Positions 1 through 8,127 of a DNA stretch of 64,000 bases are shown piece by piece. Position 1 is the first letter of the stretch. Each line of letters starts with the position of its first letter. The notes under the pieces are model-generated. The model was given only the letters and a program-made list of their open reading frames with translations. It was not told the DNA's origin and made no database searches. Source of the stretch: Pseudaquabacterium terrae (GTDB lineage Bacteria > Pseudomonadota > Gammaproteobacteria > Burkholderiales > Burkholderiaceae_C); NCBI RefSeq assembly GCF_013266755.1, contig NZ_JABRWJ010000007.1:124001-188000 (forward strand), written 5' to 3'. The translations under genes were made by a program, and so were the position numbers.

Positions 1-175
1 GACGATGCCGCTGGTGATCTTCTCGCGCGCGCGGCTCGGGCTGAACCCGAGCGTCAATGCGGTGGCGACGATCATCGTGGCGATCGTCGCCATCGGCGTG
101 CTGATGGCCAGTTATGCGATCGCCCGCGCCGAGCGCCGGCGCCAGCAGGAGCTCGCTGCTGCGGCTCGCGGCTGA
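1..175 (+). CDS. ABC transporter permease, C-terminal fragment (polyamine PotC/YdcV type)
   Basis: This is the 3' end of a gene that begins before the window; the reading frame starts at base 2 and ends with TGA at 173-175. The last 57 residues contain FSRARLGLNPSVNA, then a hydrophobic helix (VATIIVAIVAIGVLMASY) and a short basic tail. That pattern is the final transmembrane segment of the inner-membrane permeases of spermidine/putrescine ABC importers (PotC/PotI/YdcV). The next genes, encoding an outer-membrane protein, a PuuC-like dehydrogenase and a glutamine-synthetase homologue, fit amine uptake. Only the C-terminus is visible, so the substrate is inferred. Confidence 0.75.
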   Translation, partial: TMPLVIFSRARLGLNPSVNAVATIIVAIVAIGVLMASYAIARAERRRQQELAAAARG

Positions 176-216
176 CCCAACCCGAATACCAACGAACAAC
201 CCCCAGAGGAGTCCCG

Positions 217-1644
217 ATGAAGAACCGAATCCCCTTCACTGCCCTCGCCTTGGCGCTGGCCGCGGCCTTCCCGGTCCAGGCCCAGTCGAACGCCGAGATC
301 CTGAAGGAGCTGCAGGACCTGAAGGCCAAGGTGGCCGATCTCGAAGCCAAGTTGAAGGCGCAGGAAGCCCGGTCGCCGACCTCGCCGCCGACACCGCAGT
401 GGGGCATGACGCCCGAGCAGGCGCGCGAGCTGAACCGCGTCGCGGTGAAGACCGAGGCGCTGGAAGATGCGGTCGAAGCCCAGGGCCTGAAGATGTTCAA
501 GATCAACGGCTTCATGGACCCGACGTACCTGTGGAACCAGCGCCAGGACCGCGCCGGCTTCCAGTTCCTGAACCCGGTGGCGCTCGACGGCTACAACTAC
601 GACAACTCGTACTTCGGCGGCGCCTACCTCGACCTGCAGAAGGAGATGGAAGGCGGCACGAAGTGGCGGCTGACGCTGGTGCCCAACCGCGGCACCGGCA
701 GCGTGATCGGCGAGCAGTCGATCGTGCAGGAGGCGTCGGTCTCGGTGCCGCTGGGCAGCCTGCAGACGCGGCTGATCGCCGGCCAGGTGCCCGACTGGTC
801 GGGCTATGAATACCAACAGGCGACGCTGAACAAGCTGATCACGCACAACCTGCTCTACGACTTCACGCTGCCCACGCTCTACACCGGCGCCGGCATGGAA
901 TACATCCGCGGCAAGTGGTGGAGCCGCTGGATGCTGGCCAACGTCAATACCAGCAAGCGCAATGCGGGCGAGAAGGCGCCGGCCTTCGTCTACCGCGTCG
1001 ATTACTCGCGCGGCGAGTTCCAGGGCTTCGGGTTTGCGGGCCTGCATGGCAAGGCAGCGAACTTTCGCGCCGACGGCGCGAACCCGGTCAGCGGCGAGGA
1101 CTACTCGACCCGCGACACACGCGTGAACCTGTTCGAGTTCGACGCCTACTTCATCCGCGGCGACTGGACCGTGCAGGGCCAGGTGAGCTACGGCACGCAG
1201 AAGCAGGCGGCGATCAACGCCCACCCCGAGACCGGCGAGCTGCGCGACAGCCGGTGGACCGGCGTCTCTGGCCTGGTCGCCTACAAGTTCATCCCGCGCT
1301 GGGAGCTTGTCGGCCGCTTCGACCACGTGCGCAACAACAAGAACGGCGGCGGCCTGCTCGGCTACACGGTCGCCGACGACCGCAACGGCATCGGGCCCTC
1401 ACGTGCACTGCCGACGGCCGATGGCCTGGTCGACTGCACCGCGACCTGGGTCGACGGCTGCGACAAGGGCGCCAACCGCAGCGCGCTGTCGCTGGGCATC
1501 TCGTACCTGTTCAACCTGAACACGACGCTCAAGGCCGAGGCCCGCTACGACCGCGCCAACCTGCCGGTCTTCCTCGACGTCAAGTCCGGCGAATACCGCA
1601 AGAGCAATGCGGTGTTCGGCACCTCGGTGGTCGTCAGCTTCTGA
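217..1644 (+). CDS. DUF3138 family outer-membrane protein
   Basis: The 475-residue protein starts at an ATG with an AGAGGAG ribosome site just upstream. A signal peptide (MKNRIPFTALALALAAAFPVQAQ) precedes a short Leu/Lys heptad segment (about residues 25-50, probable coiled coil). The long remainder is rich in alternating aromatic and polar residues and ends in SVVVSF. A terminal phenylalanine is typical of outer-membrane beta-barrels. I recognise the sequence as DUF3138, a family largely confined to betaproteobacteria with no assigned function. It lies 41 bases after the amine ABC permease and 38 bases before an aldehyde dehydrogenase, so a role as a porin for the same substrate is an inference. 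It could also be a non-transport barrel. Confidence 0.8.
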   Translation: MKNRIPFTALALALAAAFPVQAQSNAEILKELQDLKAKVADLEAKLKAQEARSPTSPPTPQWGMTPEQARELNRVAVKTEALEDAVEAQGLKMFKINGFMDPTYLWNQRQDRAGFQFLNPVALDGYNYDNSYFGGAYLDLQKEMEGGTKWRLTLVPNRGTGSVIGEQSIVQEASVSVPLGSLQTRLIAGQVPDWSGYEYQQATLNKLITHNLLYDFTLPTLYTGAGMEYIRGKWWSRWMLANVNTSKRNAGEKAPAFVYRVDYSRGEFQGFGFAGLHGKAANFRADGANPVSGEDYSTRDTRVNLFEFDAYFIRGDWTVQGQVSYGTQKQAAINAHPETGELRDSRWTGVSGLVAYKFIPRWELVGRFDHVRNNKNGGGLLGYTVADDRNGIGPSRALPTADGLVDCTATWVDGCDKGANRSALSLGISYLFNLNTTLKAEARYDRANLPVFLDVKSGEYRKSNAVFGTSVVVSF

Positions 1645-1682
1645 GCGCTGCACACTCGACCGATTCCTCCAGGAGACATCCC

Positions 1683-3173
1683 ATGGCCAACCCGATCGAC
1701 TGGCATGCCCGCGCCCGAGAGCTGCGCATCGACGGCCGCTGCGTGATCGACGGCGAACGCCGCGCCGCGCAGAACGGCGAGACCTTCGCCTGCCTGTCGC
1801 CGATCGACGGCCGCTCGCTCGGCGAGGTGGCGCGCGGGCGCGAGGCCGATGTCGATGCCGCCGTGCGCGCGGCGCGCGCGGCCTTCGACGACGGCCGCTG
1901 GGCCGACAAGGCGCCGGCGCAGCGCAAGCGCATCCTGCAGAAGTTTGCCGAGAAGATCCTGGCGGCCAAGGAGGAGCTGGCGCTGCTGGAGACGCTGGAC
2001 ATGGGCAAGCCGATCCGCGATTCGCTGGCGGTCGACGTACCGTCGGCGTCGCGCTGCATCCAGTGGTACGCCGAGGCCGTCGACAAGGTCTACGACGAGA
2101 TCGCGCCGACGCCCAAGAGCGGCCTGGCGCTGATCACGCGCGAGCCGATGGGCGTGATCGGTGCGATCGTTCCCTGGAACTACCCGATGCTGATGGCCTC
2201 GTGGAAGCTCGGCCCCGCGCTCGCCGCCGGCAACTCGGTGGTGCTCAAGCCCAGCGAGAAGAGCCCGCTGACGGCGCTGCGGCTGGCCGAGCTGGCCGTC
2301 GAGGCCGGGCTGCCGCCGGGCGTCTTCAACGTCGTGCCCGGCTACGGCCACGAGGCCGGCGAGGCGCTGGCGCTGCACATGCAGGTCGACGCCATCGGCT
2401 TCACCGGCTCGACGCGCACCGGCCGCCGCATGCTCGACTACGCCGGCCGCTCGAACCTGAAGCGCGTCTACAACGAGCTCGGCGGCAAGTCGGCCTTCGT
2501 CGTCTTCGACGATTTCGCCGACGTCGCGCGCGCCGCCAGGACCGTCGCCGGCAGCATGTTCTACAACCAGGGCGAGAGCTGCAATGCGCCCTCGCGCGTG
2601 TTCGTGCACGAGCGCATCGCCGACCAGTTCGTCGCCACCGTCGCTGCCGAGGCGCCCAAGTACCAGCCGGGCGACCCGCTCGACGCCGCCACCGCGATGG
2701 GCGCGCTGGTCGACGACACCCAGCTGAAGACGGTGATGGGCTACATCGACGCCGGCCAGAGCGAAGGCGCGCGGATTGCTGCGGGCGGCAAGCGGGTGCG
2801 CACCGAGTCGGGTGGCTACTTCGTCGAGCCGACGGTCTTCGACGGTGTCGCCAACACGATGAAGATCGCCCGCGAGGAGATCTTCGGCCCGGTGATGAGC
2901 GTGATCCGGTTCAAGGACGAGGCGGAAGGCGTGGCGATGGCCAATGATTCGAGCTACGGCTTGCAGGCCAGCGTGTGGAGCGACAACATCAACCGTGCGC
3001 ACCGCGTCGCTCGGCGCTTGCGCGCCGGCACGGTGCACGTGAACCAGTACGACGAGGACGACATCACCGTGCCCTTCGGCGGCTACAAGCAGAGCGGCAA
3101 CGGGCGCGACAAGAGCCTGCATGCGTTCGACAAGTACACCGAGCTGAAGACGACGTGGATCCGCATTGATTGA
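1683..3173 (+). CDS. aldehyde dehydrogenase, PuuC-like
   Basis: A 496-residue NAD(P)-dependent aldehyde dehydrogenase. The chosen ATG follows CAGGAGACATCCC; the open frame continues upstream but only through the DUF3138 gene. Visible motifs are the WNYP of the cofactor domain, the FTGSTRTGR loop, ELGGKSAFVVFDD with the general-base Glu, and FYNQGESCNAPSRV with the catalytic Cys. It most resembles gamma-glutamyl-gamma-aminobutyraldehyde dehydrogenase (PuuC), which oxidises gamma-glutamylated amino-aldehydes during putrescine breakdown. It sits between a putative amine transporter and a gamma-glutamyl ligase homologue, which supports that reading. Other omega-amino aldehydes are possible substrates. 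Confidence 0.85.
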   Translation: MANPIDWHARARELRIDGRCVIDGERRAAQNGETFACLSPIDGRSLGEVARGREADVDAAVRAARAAFDDGRWADKAPAQRKRILQKFAEKILAAKEELALLETLDMGKPIRDSLAVDVPSASRCIQWYAEAVDKVYDEIAPTPKSGLALITREPMGVIGAIVPWNYPMLMASWKLGPALAAGNSVVLKPSEKSPLTALRLAELAVEAGLPPGVFNVVPGYGHEAGEALALHMQVDAIGFTGSTRTGRRMLDYAGRSNLKRVYNELGGKSAFVVFDDFADVARAARTVAGSMFYNQGESCNAPSRVFVHERIADQFVATVAAEAPKYQPGDPLDAATAMGALVDDTQLKTVMGYIDAGQSEGARIAAGGKRVRTESGGYFVEPTVFDGVANTMKIAREEIFGPVMSVIRFKDEAEGVAMANDSSYGLQASVWSDNINRAHRVARRLRAGTVHVNQYDEDDITVPFGGYKQSGNGRDKSLHAFDKYTELKTTWIRID

Positions 3174-3189
3174 ACTCTGGAGGTCCGGC

Positions 3190-4542
3190 ATGAAAGATCT
3201 GCGCGAGAGGCTGCAGGCCAAGGGCGTGCACACGCTGCTGGCGCAGTTCACCGACATCCACGGCGTGGCCAAGGGCAAGCTGGTACCGCTGGCCCACCTG
3301 GATGACCTGCTGACCGACGGGGCCGGCTTCAGCGGCCCGTCGATCGCCGGCACCGGTCTGCCGCGCACCGGCCCACGCGCCGAGTACTGGGCGCGCGGTT
3401 ATGCCAGCACGGCCGTCGCGATGCCGTGGATGCCGGGCCATGCGCGCATCGTCTGCGACGGCTGGGTCGACGGCGAGGCCTTCGACGCCTGCCCGCGCCA
3501 GGTGCTCAAGCGCGCGACCGAGCGGCTCGACGAACGCGGCTGGCATCTGCGCACCGGCATCGAGCCCGAGTTCTTCCTGCTCAAGCACGAAGGCGAACGC
3601 TGGCTGCCGGCCGACGACGGTGACCGGCTCGACAAGCCGAGCTACGACCTGAAGGCGCTGCCGCGCCAGCGCGACTTCCTGCAGGCGCTGCACCAGTCGC
3701 TGGCCGGCTGCCGGCTCGACATGCTGCAGATCGACCACGAGGATGCGCACGGCCAGTACGAGCTGAACTTCGGCTTCGACGAGGCGCTGACCAGCGCCGA
3801 TAACCTGATGCTGTTCAAGATCGCCGCGCAGGCGCTGGCCGAAGAGCGCGGCATGGTGTTCTCGATGATGCCCAAGCCCTTCGCCAACCAGCCGGGCAGC
3901 GGCATGCATTTCCACGTCTCGCTGTGGAAGGGCCAGGGCGTCGACGGCAGCAACCTGTTCATGCCGCACACGCCGGACGGCGCGGCGAACCCGTCGGCCG
4001 GGCTGTCGCCGCTGGGCCGCCAGTTCGTCGCCGGGGTGCTGGCGCATGCGCCGGGGCTGTCCGCGCTGGCCGCGCCGACGGTCAACAGCTACAAGCGGCT
4101 GGTGGTCGGCGAATGCCTGTCCGGCACCAGCTGGGCGCCGGCCTACATCGCGCACGGCGCGAACAACCGCACCGCGCTGGTCCGCACGCTGCCCGGCCGC
4201 TTCGAATGGCGCCTGCCCGATGCCAGCGCGAACCCGTATCTCGCCAGCGCCGGGCTGATCGCCGCCGGGCTCGACGGCATCGAGCGCAAGCTGGAGCTGC
4301 CGCCGGCGCAGGACGACGACCTGTTCGAGCTGAGCGCGGCCGAGCTGCGCGTGCGGGCGATTCCCGTGCTGCCGCAGAGCCTGGACGCCGCGCTCGATGC
4401 GCTGCAGGCCGACGAGGTGCTGACCGCCGCGCTCGGCGCGACGCTGACGGCGCAGTTCGTGAAGCTCAAGCGCCAGGAATCGCTGGCCTACCAGCGCCAC
4501 GTCAGCGACTGGGAACTGCAGCGCTACGCGGCCGCCTTCTAG
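3190..4542 (+). CDS. type III glutamate-ammonia ligase family (GlnT/gamma-glutamylamide synthetase)
   Basis: A 450-residue member of the glutamine-synthetase superfamily. The start is the ATG after CTGGAGGTCCGGC; an in-frame ATG at 3166 overlaps the dehydrogenase stop and has a poorer site. Catalytic landmarks are FTDIHGVAKGKL near the N-terminus, GIEPEFFLL, QIDHEDAHGQYELNF, PGSGMHFHVSLW and NRTALVRTLPGRFEWR. Type III/GlnT enzymes and gamma-glutamylmethylamide synthetases share this shape, ligating ammonia or an amine to glutamate. After a PuuC-like dehydrogenase and a polyamine-type permease, gamma-glutamylation of an imported amine is the most coherent role. Sequence alone does not exclude plain glutamine synthesis. 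Confidence 0.85.
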   Translation: MKDLRERLQAKGVHTLLAQFTDIHGVAKGKLVPLAHLDDLLTDGAGFSGPSIAGTGLPRTGPRAEYWARGYASTAVAMPWMPGHARIVCDGWVDGEAFDACPRQVLKRATERLDERGWHLRTGIEPEFFLLKHEGERWLPADDGDRLDKPSYDLKALPRQRDFLQALHQSLAGCRLDMLQIDHEDAHGQYELNFGFDEALTSADNLMLFKIAAQALAEERGMVFSMMPKPFANQPGSGMHFHVSLWKGQGVDGSNLFMPHTPDGAANPSAGLSPLGRQFVAGVLAHAPGLSALAAPTVNSYKRLVVGECLSGTSWAPAYIAHGANNRTALVRTLPGRFEWRLPDASANPYLASAGLIAAGLDGIERKLELPPAQDDDLFELSAAELRVRAIPVLPQSLDAALDALQADEVLTAALGATLTAQFVKLKRQESLAYQRHVSDWELQRYAAAF

Positions 4543-4557
4543 CGCTTCGACCGCCGC

Positions 4558-5484
4558 GTGCACCCGCCGCCGCTGCTGGCCTACGCCTGCCTGGCGGCCA
4601 GCATGGCGCTGGTCGGCAGCTATGTCGGGTTGTCGCGGCTGCTGGTGGCGGTGTTCCCGGTCTTCCTGCTCGCCTGGCTGCGCTTCGGCATCGCGGCGCT
4701 GGCGATGCCGCACTGGCTGGCGCGGGGGCCCGGCGAGGCGCCGCTGTCGACCCACGACCGCTGGCTGCTCTTCTGGGAGAGTTTCCTCGGCAACTTCCTG
4801 TTCTCGATCTGCATGCTGTTCGGCGTGCTGCTGACCTCGGCGGTCGCCGCTGGCGTCGTGATGGCGGCGATTCCGGCGGCCGTCGCGCTGATGTCGCGGA
4901 TCTTTCTCGGCGAGCGCCTGTCGCGCCGGGTGATCGCCGGCATCGCCTGCGCCGTGGCCGGCATCGCACTGCTGGCGTTGACTCGTGCGCCCGAGGGGCA
5001 CGCCGGCAGCGCCCCGGGCGGTGCCGCGACTGCCCTGCCCCGCTGGCTCGGGCCGCTGCTGCTGCTCGGCGCGGTGCTGTGCGAGGCGAGCTACGTCGTC
5101 ATCGGCAAGCGGCTGACGGCGCAGGTCTCGCCACGCCGCATCAGCGCGCTGATCAACCTGTGGGGCCTGATGCTGGTGACGCCGCTCGGGCTGTGGCAGG
5201 CGCTGTCCTTCGATTTCGGCGCGGTCGCGCCCGGCACCTGGGCGCTCCTGGTCTTCTATTCGCTCGCCGCGAGCGTCGTCACCGTCTGGCTGTGGATGAA
5301 GGGCCTGGCCCAGGTGCCCGCGCAGCGCGCAGGCGTGTTCGCGGTGATGCTGCCGGTCAGTGCCGCGCTGGTCGGCGTGGTGTTCCTCGGCGAGCCCTTC
5401 ACGGGCGCGCACGTCGTGGCGTTCGTGCTGGCCTTGGCCGGGCTGCTGCTGGCGGCGTGGCCGAGCCCGGCTCCATCAAACTGA
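4558..5484 (+). CDS. EamA/DMT family transporter
   Basis: A 308-residue polytopic inner-membrane protein with about ten hydrophobic helices arranged as two EamA repeats (drug/metabolite transporter superfamily). The GTG start lies 15 bases after the glutamine-synthetase stop, so it is probably co-transcribed. Repeat one ends near SRRVIAGIACAVAGIALLAL and repeat two near VVAFVLALAGLLLAAW, the usual C-terminal helix of each EamA unit. Members export amino acids, amines or metabolites. The substrate is unknown, although the neighbours suggest an amine or amino-acid product. It is distinct from the second EamA gene at 18544-19446. Confidence 0.8.
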   Translation: MHPPPLLAYACLAASMALVGSYVGLSRLLVAVFPVFLLAWLRFGIAALAMPHWLARGPGEAPLSTHDRWLLFWESFLGNFLFSICMLFGVLLTSAVAAGVVMAAIPAAVALMSRIFLGERLSRRVIAGIACAVAGIALLALTRAPEGHAGSAPGGAATALPRWLGPLLLLGAVLCEASYVVIGKRLTAQVSPRRISALINLWGLMLVTPLGLWQALSFDFGAVAPGTWALLVFYSLAASVVTVWLWMKGLAQVPAQRAGVFAVMLPVSAALVGVVFLGEPFTGAHVVAFVLALAGLLLAAWPSPAPSN

Positions 5485-5550
5485 TGATCGACCGGCTTGA
5501 CGGTGCGCACTAGCATCCAGGCGAATTCGATCGACCGCCTGGAGTAACCG

Positions 5551-5583
5551 ATGCCGCTGCAGATCGCGTTGGTCATGCCATGA
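5551..5583 (+). CDS. putative 10-residue leader peptide upstream of the response regulator
   Basis: ATG at 5551 opens a tiny frame (MPLQIALVMP) preceded at good spacing by CTGGAG. Its TGA stop overlaps the ATG of the downstream response regulator (ATGA at 5580-5583). The regulator itself has no recognisable ribosome site, since the bases before it are the leader's codons. Translational coupling is therefore a reasonable inference. The coding status is not proven. Confidence 0.35.
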   Translation: MPLQIALVMP

Positions 5584-6266
5584 CCCCACCCGCCATCACC
5601 GTCGCCCTCGTCGAAGACGACGCCACCGTGCGCGAGCGCTTCGCACGCGTCATCGCCGCGAATCCCGAGTTGCAGCTGCTGCACGCCGCGGCCACCGCGC
5701 AGCAGATGCTCGACTGGCTGGCCGACAACGCGGCCGACGTGCTGCTCGTCGACCTCGGCCTGCCGGACCGGCCGGGGCTCGACGTGATCCGCCATTGCCG
5801 CCAGGTGCAGCCGGCCTGCCAGGTGATGGTGATCTCGATCTTCGGCGACGAGGCCAACATGCTGCGCGCGTTCGAGTGCGGCGCGCGCGGCTACCTGCTG
5901 AAGGACGGCAACGAGCAGGACCTGGCCGCGCACGTGCTGAACCTGCATGGCGGCGGCTCGCCGATGTCGCCTATCATCGCGCGCCAATTGCTCGTGCGCT
6001 GGCAGGCCGGCGGCCAGACACCGACACCGACACCGGCCGCGGCACCGGCGCGGCCAGCGCCGATGTCGGCGCCGCTGTCGGGCAAGGAGAGCCAGGTGCT
6101 CGATCTGGTAGCGCGCGGATTCACCTACCAGGAAGTGGCGCAGCACCTGGGCGTGGCCGTCACCACCGTCCAGACCCATGTGCGCAACATCTACGGCAAG
6201 CTCGACGTGCACAACAAGGCCGAGGCACTGTTCGAGGCGCGGCAGCTGGGCTTGCTGCGGCACTGA
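5580..6266 (+). CDS. two-component response regulator, NarL/LuxR family
   Basis: A 228-residue cytoplasmic regulator. The receiver domain (about 5-125) shows the acidic pair in VALVEDD, the phospho-acceptor Asp in VLLVDLGLPD and the conserved Lys in YLLKDG. A Pro/Ala/Thr linker (about 143-162) leads to a LuxR-type helix-turn-helix (LSGKESQVLDLVARGF, then TTVQTHVRNIYGKL). It probably binds DNA once phosphorylated by the kinase encoded four bases downstream. The start is fixed by the ATGA overlap with a 10-codon leader. Target genes are unknown. Confidence 0.9.
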   Translation: MTPPAITVALVEDDATVRERFARVIAANPELQLLHAAATAQQMLDWLADNAADVLLVDLGLPDRPGLDVIRHCRQVQPACQVMVISIFGDEANMLRAFECGARGYLLKDGNEQDLAAHVLNLHGGGSPMSPIIARQLLVRWQAGGQTPTPTPAAAPARPAPMSAPLSGKESQVLDLVARGFTYQEVAQHLGVAVTTVQTHVRNIYGKLDVHNKAEALFEARQLGLLRH

Positions 6267-6270
6267 CTCC

Positions 6271-8112
6271 TTGCAGCGGCTGCTCCACACGCTGATCCTC
6301 GCCGTCACGCTGTTCGCCGGCCTGCTGGCGCCGACGCAGGCCAAGACCGACGTGATCACGCTGCGCGAGGCGCAGGCCCGGCTCGAGCCCGCCGGCCTGC
6401 CGCCGCAGCAGCAGCCAGCGCTGAAGCTGTCGCATCGGTGGGACGAGGCCTTTCCGGGTCGCGATGGCCGCGCCCTTTACACGCTGGCGCTGCCCGCCGG
6501 CGGCGGTGACGAGCCGATGGCGCTGCTCTTCACGCGCGTCGGCAACCAGGTCGAGGTGCGGGTCAACGGCCGCGTCGTCGCGCGCTTCGGCGAGCTGGGC
6601 AAGCCGCGCTTCGATGCCGCCAAGACGACGCGGCTGGTGCCGGTGCCGGCCGTGCTGCTGCAGGCCGAAGGCAACCGGCTCGAGGTCGAGGTGACAACGC
6701 AGGCCTCGCGCTGGGGCGGGCTGTCCTTGGTGCAGTACGGACCCGCCAGCACGCTCGCCGAAGTGCTGGCGGACCAACTGCGCTGGCGCCACCACGCGGC
6801 GCTGGTGCTCGTCGCCGGCTTCGCGCTGATGGGTGCGCTGTCGCTTGCGCTGTGGCATCGCCAGCGCGAGCCGCTGTACGGCTGGTTCGGCCTCGCGGCG
6901 CTGCTCGGCGTCGTGCGCCACCTCGACCGCATCTGGTCCGACGTGCCGGTGCCGTGGCCGGCCTGGGGCGCGATCACCGCGGCGGCGTACGCCGCGCACC
7001 TGGTGACGATCATCCACGTCGGCGCGCTGATGGTCGACGCCACCGGCGCGCGCCTGCGGCGTTCGATGGCGGCGACGCTGGTGGTCTCGGCGGGGCTCGG
7101 CATCGTCGCGCTGCTGCTGCACAAGCCGCTGCTGTGGGACATCGGCCTGGTGGCCATGGTGCCCTACGGCGTGGCGGTCGTGATCGCGCTCGGCCGCGTC
7201 GCCTGGGCGCGCGGCGGTGCGGCGCGCTGGCTGCTGGCGGCGGTTGCGCTGCTGCTGCTGACCGGCAGCGCGCACGACCTGGGCGTGCGCCTGGGCTGGT
7301 GGCCCGGTGGCGGCGGTCGCCTGTCGGTCATGCCGTTCGCGACCTTCCTGATCGCGCTGGGCATGTTCGGCCTGATCGCCCAGCGCCACAACCGCACCGT
7401 GCTCGACTATCGCCAGCTCAACGACGAGCTCGCGCAACGCGTGCAGCAGCGCGAGGACGAGCTGCGCCAGGCCCTCGACACGCTGCACCTGCAGCAGCGC
7501 GAGCAGGCGGTGCTCGAGGAGCGCCAGCGCACGATGCGCGAGCTGCACGACGGTGTCGGTGCGCAGCTGGTGGCGCTGCTGAACCTCGCCAGCCAGGGCC
7601 CGGTCGACGCTGCGCTGGTGCAGGAGCAGGCCAAGCTCGCGCTCGACGAGATGCGCATGGCGGTCGACGCGCTGCAGCCGATGAACGGCGACCTGACCAC
7701 CGTGCTCGCGACGCTGCGCTACCGGCTGCAGCCTCGGCTCGCGGCGGCCGGCATCGCCGTCGACTGGGACATGCCGCCGCTGCCGCCGCTGGCGCACCTG
7801 ACGCCGCACAGCGTGCTGCAGGTGCAGCGCATCCTGCTCGAGGCGGTGACCAATGTGCTGAAGCACGCCGCGGCCTCGCGCATCCGCGTCAGCGCCCGGC
7901 TGGTCGACACGCCCGCGCCGGCGATCGAGATGAGCCTGCACGATGACGGCCGCGGGCTGCAGCCGGGCGCCGCGCCGCCGCATGCCGGGCGCGGCCTGGC
8001 GAACATGCAGGCCCGCGCCCAGGCGATCGGCGCCAGCCTGGTGGTCGAGAGCACCGCGCCGCGCGGCACGCGGGTGTGCCTGCGCTGGCCGCTGCCGCCC
8101 GCCGTCGCCTGA
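6271..8112 (+). CDS. sensor histidine kinase, 7TMR-DISM-like with HisKA_3
   Basis: The TTG at 6271, four bases after the regulator stop, is preferred because it begins a signal-like segment (LLHTLILAVTLFAGLLAPTQA); the in-frame ATG at 6178 would overlap the regulator deeply. The product is about 613 residues. It has a periplasmic beta-rich region (about 25-170, like 7TMR-DISM extracellular domains), seven or so membrane helices (about 175-380), a HisKA_3 box MRELHDGVGAQLV with His about 426, an N box in LLEAVTNVLKHA and G boxes DDGRGLQ and GRGLANMQARA. It should phosphorylate the adjacent NarL-type regulator. The signal is unknown; DISM domains often sense carbohydrates. Confidence 0.88.
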   Translation: MQRLLHTLILAVTLFAGLLAPTQAKTDVITLREAQARLEPAGLPPQQQPALKLSHRWDEAFPGRDGRALYTLALPAGGGDEPMALLFTRVGNQVEVRVNGRVVARFGELGKPRFDAAKTTRLVPVPAVLLQAEGNRLEVEVTTQASRWGGLSLVQYGPASTLAEVLADQLRWRHHAALVLVAGFALMGALSLALWHRQREPLYGWFGLAALLGVVRHLDRIWSDVPVPWPAWGAITAAAYAAHLVTIIHVGALMVDATGARLRRSMAATLVVSAGLGIVALLLHKPLLWDIGLVAMVPYGVAVVIALGRVAWARGGAARWLLAAVALLLLTGSAHDLGVRLGWWPGGGGRLSVMPFATFLIALGMFGLIAQRHNRTVLDYRQLNDELAQRVQQREDELRQALDTLHLQQREQAVLEERQRTMRELHDGVGAQLVALLNLASQGPVDAALVQEQAKLALDEMRMAVDALQPMNGDLTTVLATLRYRLQPRLAAAGIAVDWDMPPLPPLAHLTPHSVLQVQRILLEAVTNVLKHAAASRIRVSARLVDTPAPAIEMSLHDDGRGLQPGAAPPHAGRGLANMQARAQAIGASLVVESTAPRGTRVCLRWPLPPAVA

Positions 8113-8127
8113 CGCGTCTTTAGGACG

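Noticed and set aside
3064-5412. 782-residue minus-strand frame opposite the glutamine-synthetase homologue and EamA gene
   Set aside because: Low-complexity Gln/Arg/Ala composition and no ribosome site or motif; two real genes lie on the other strand.
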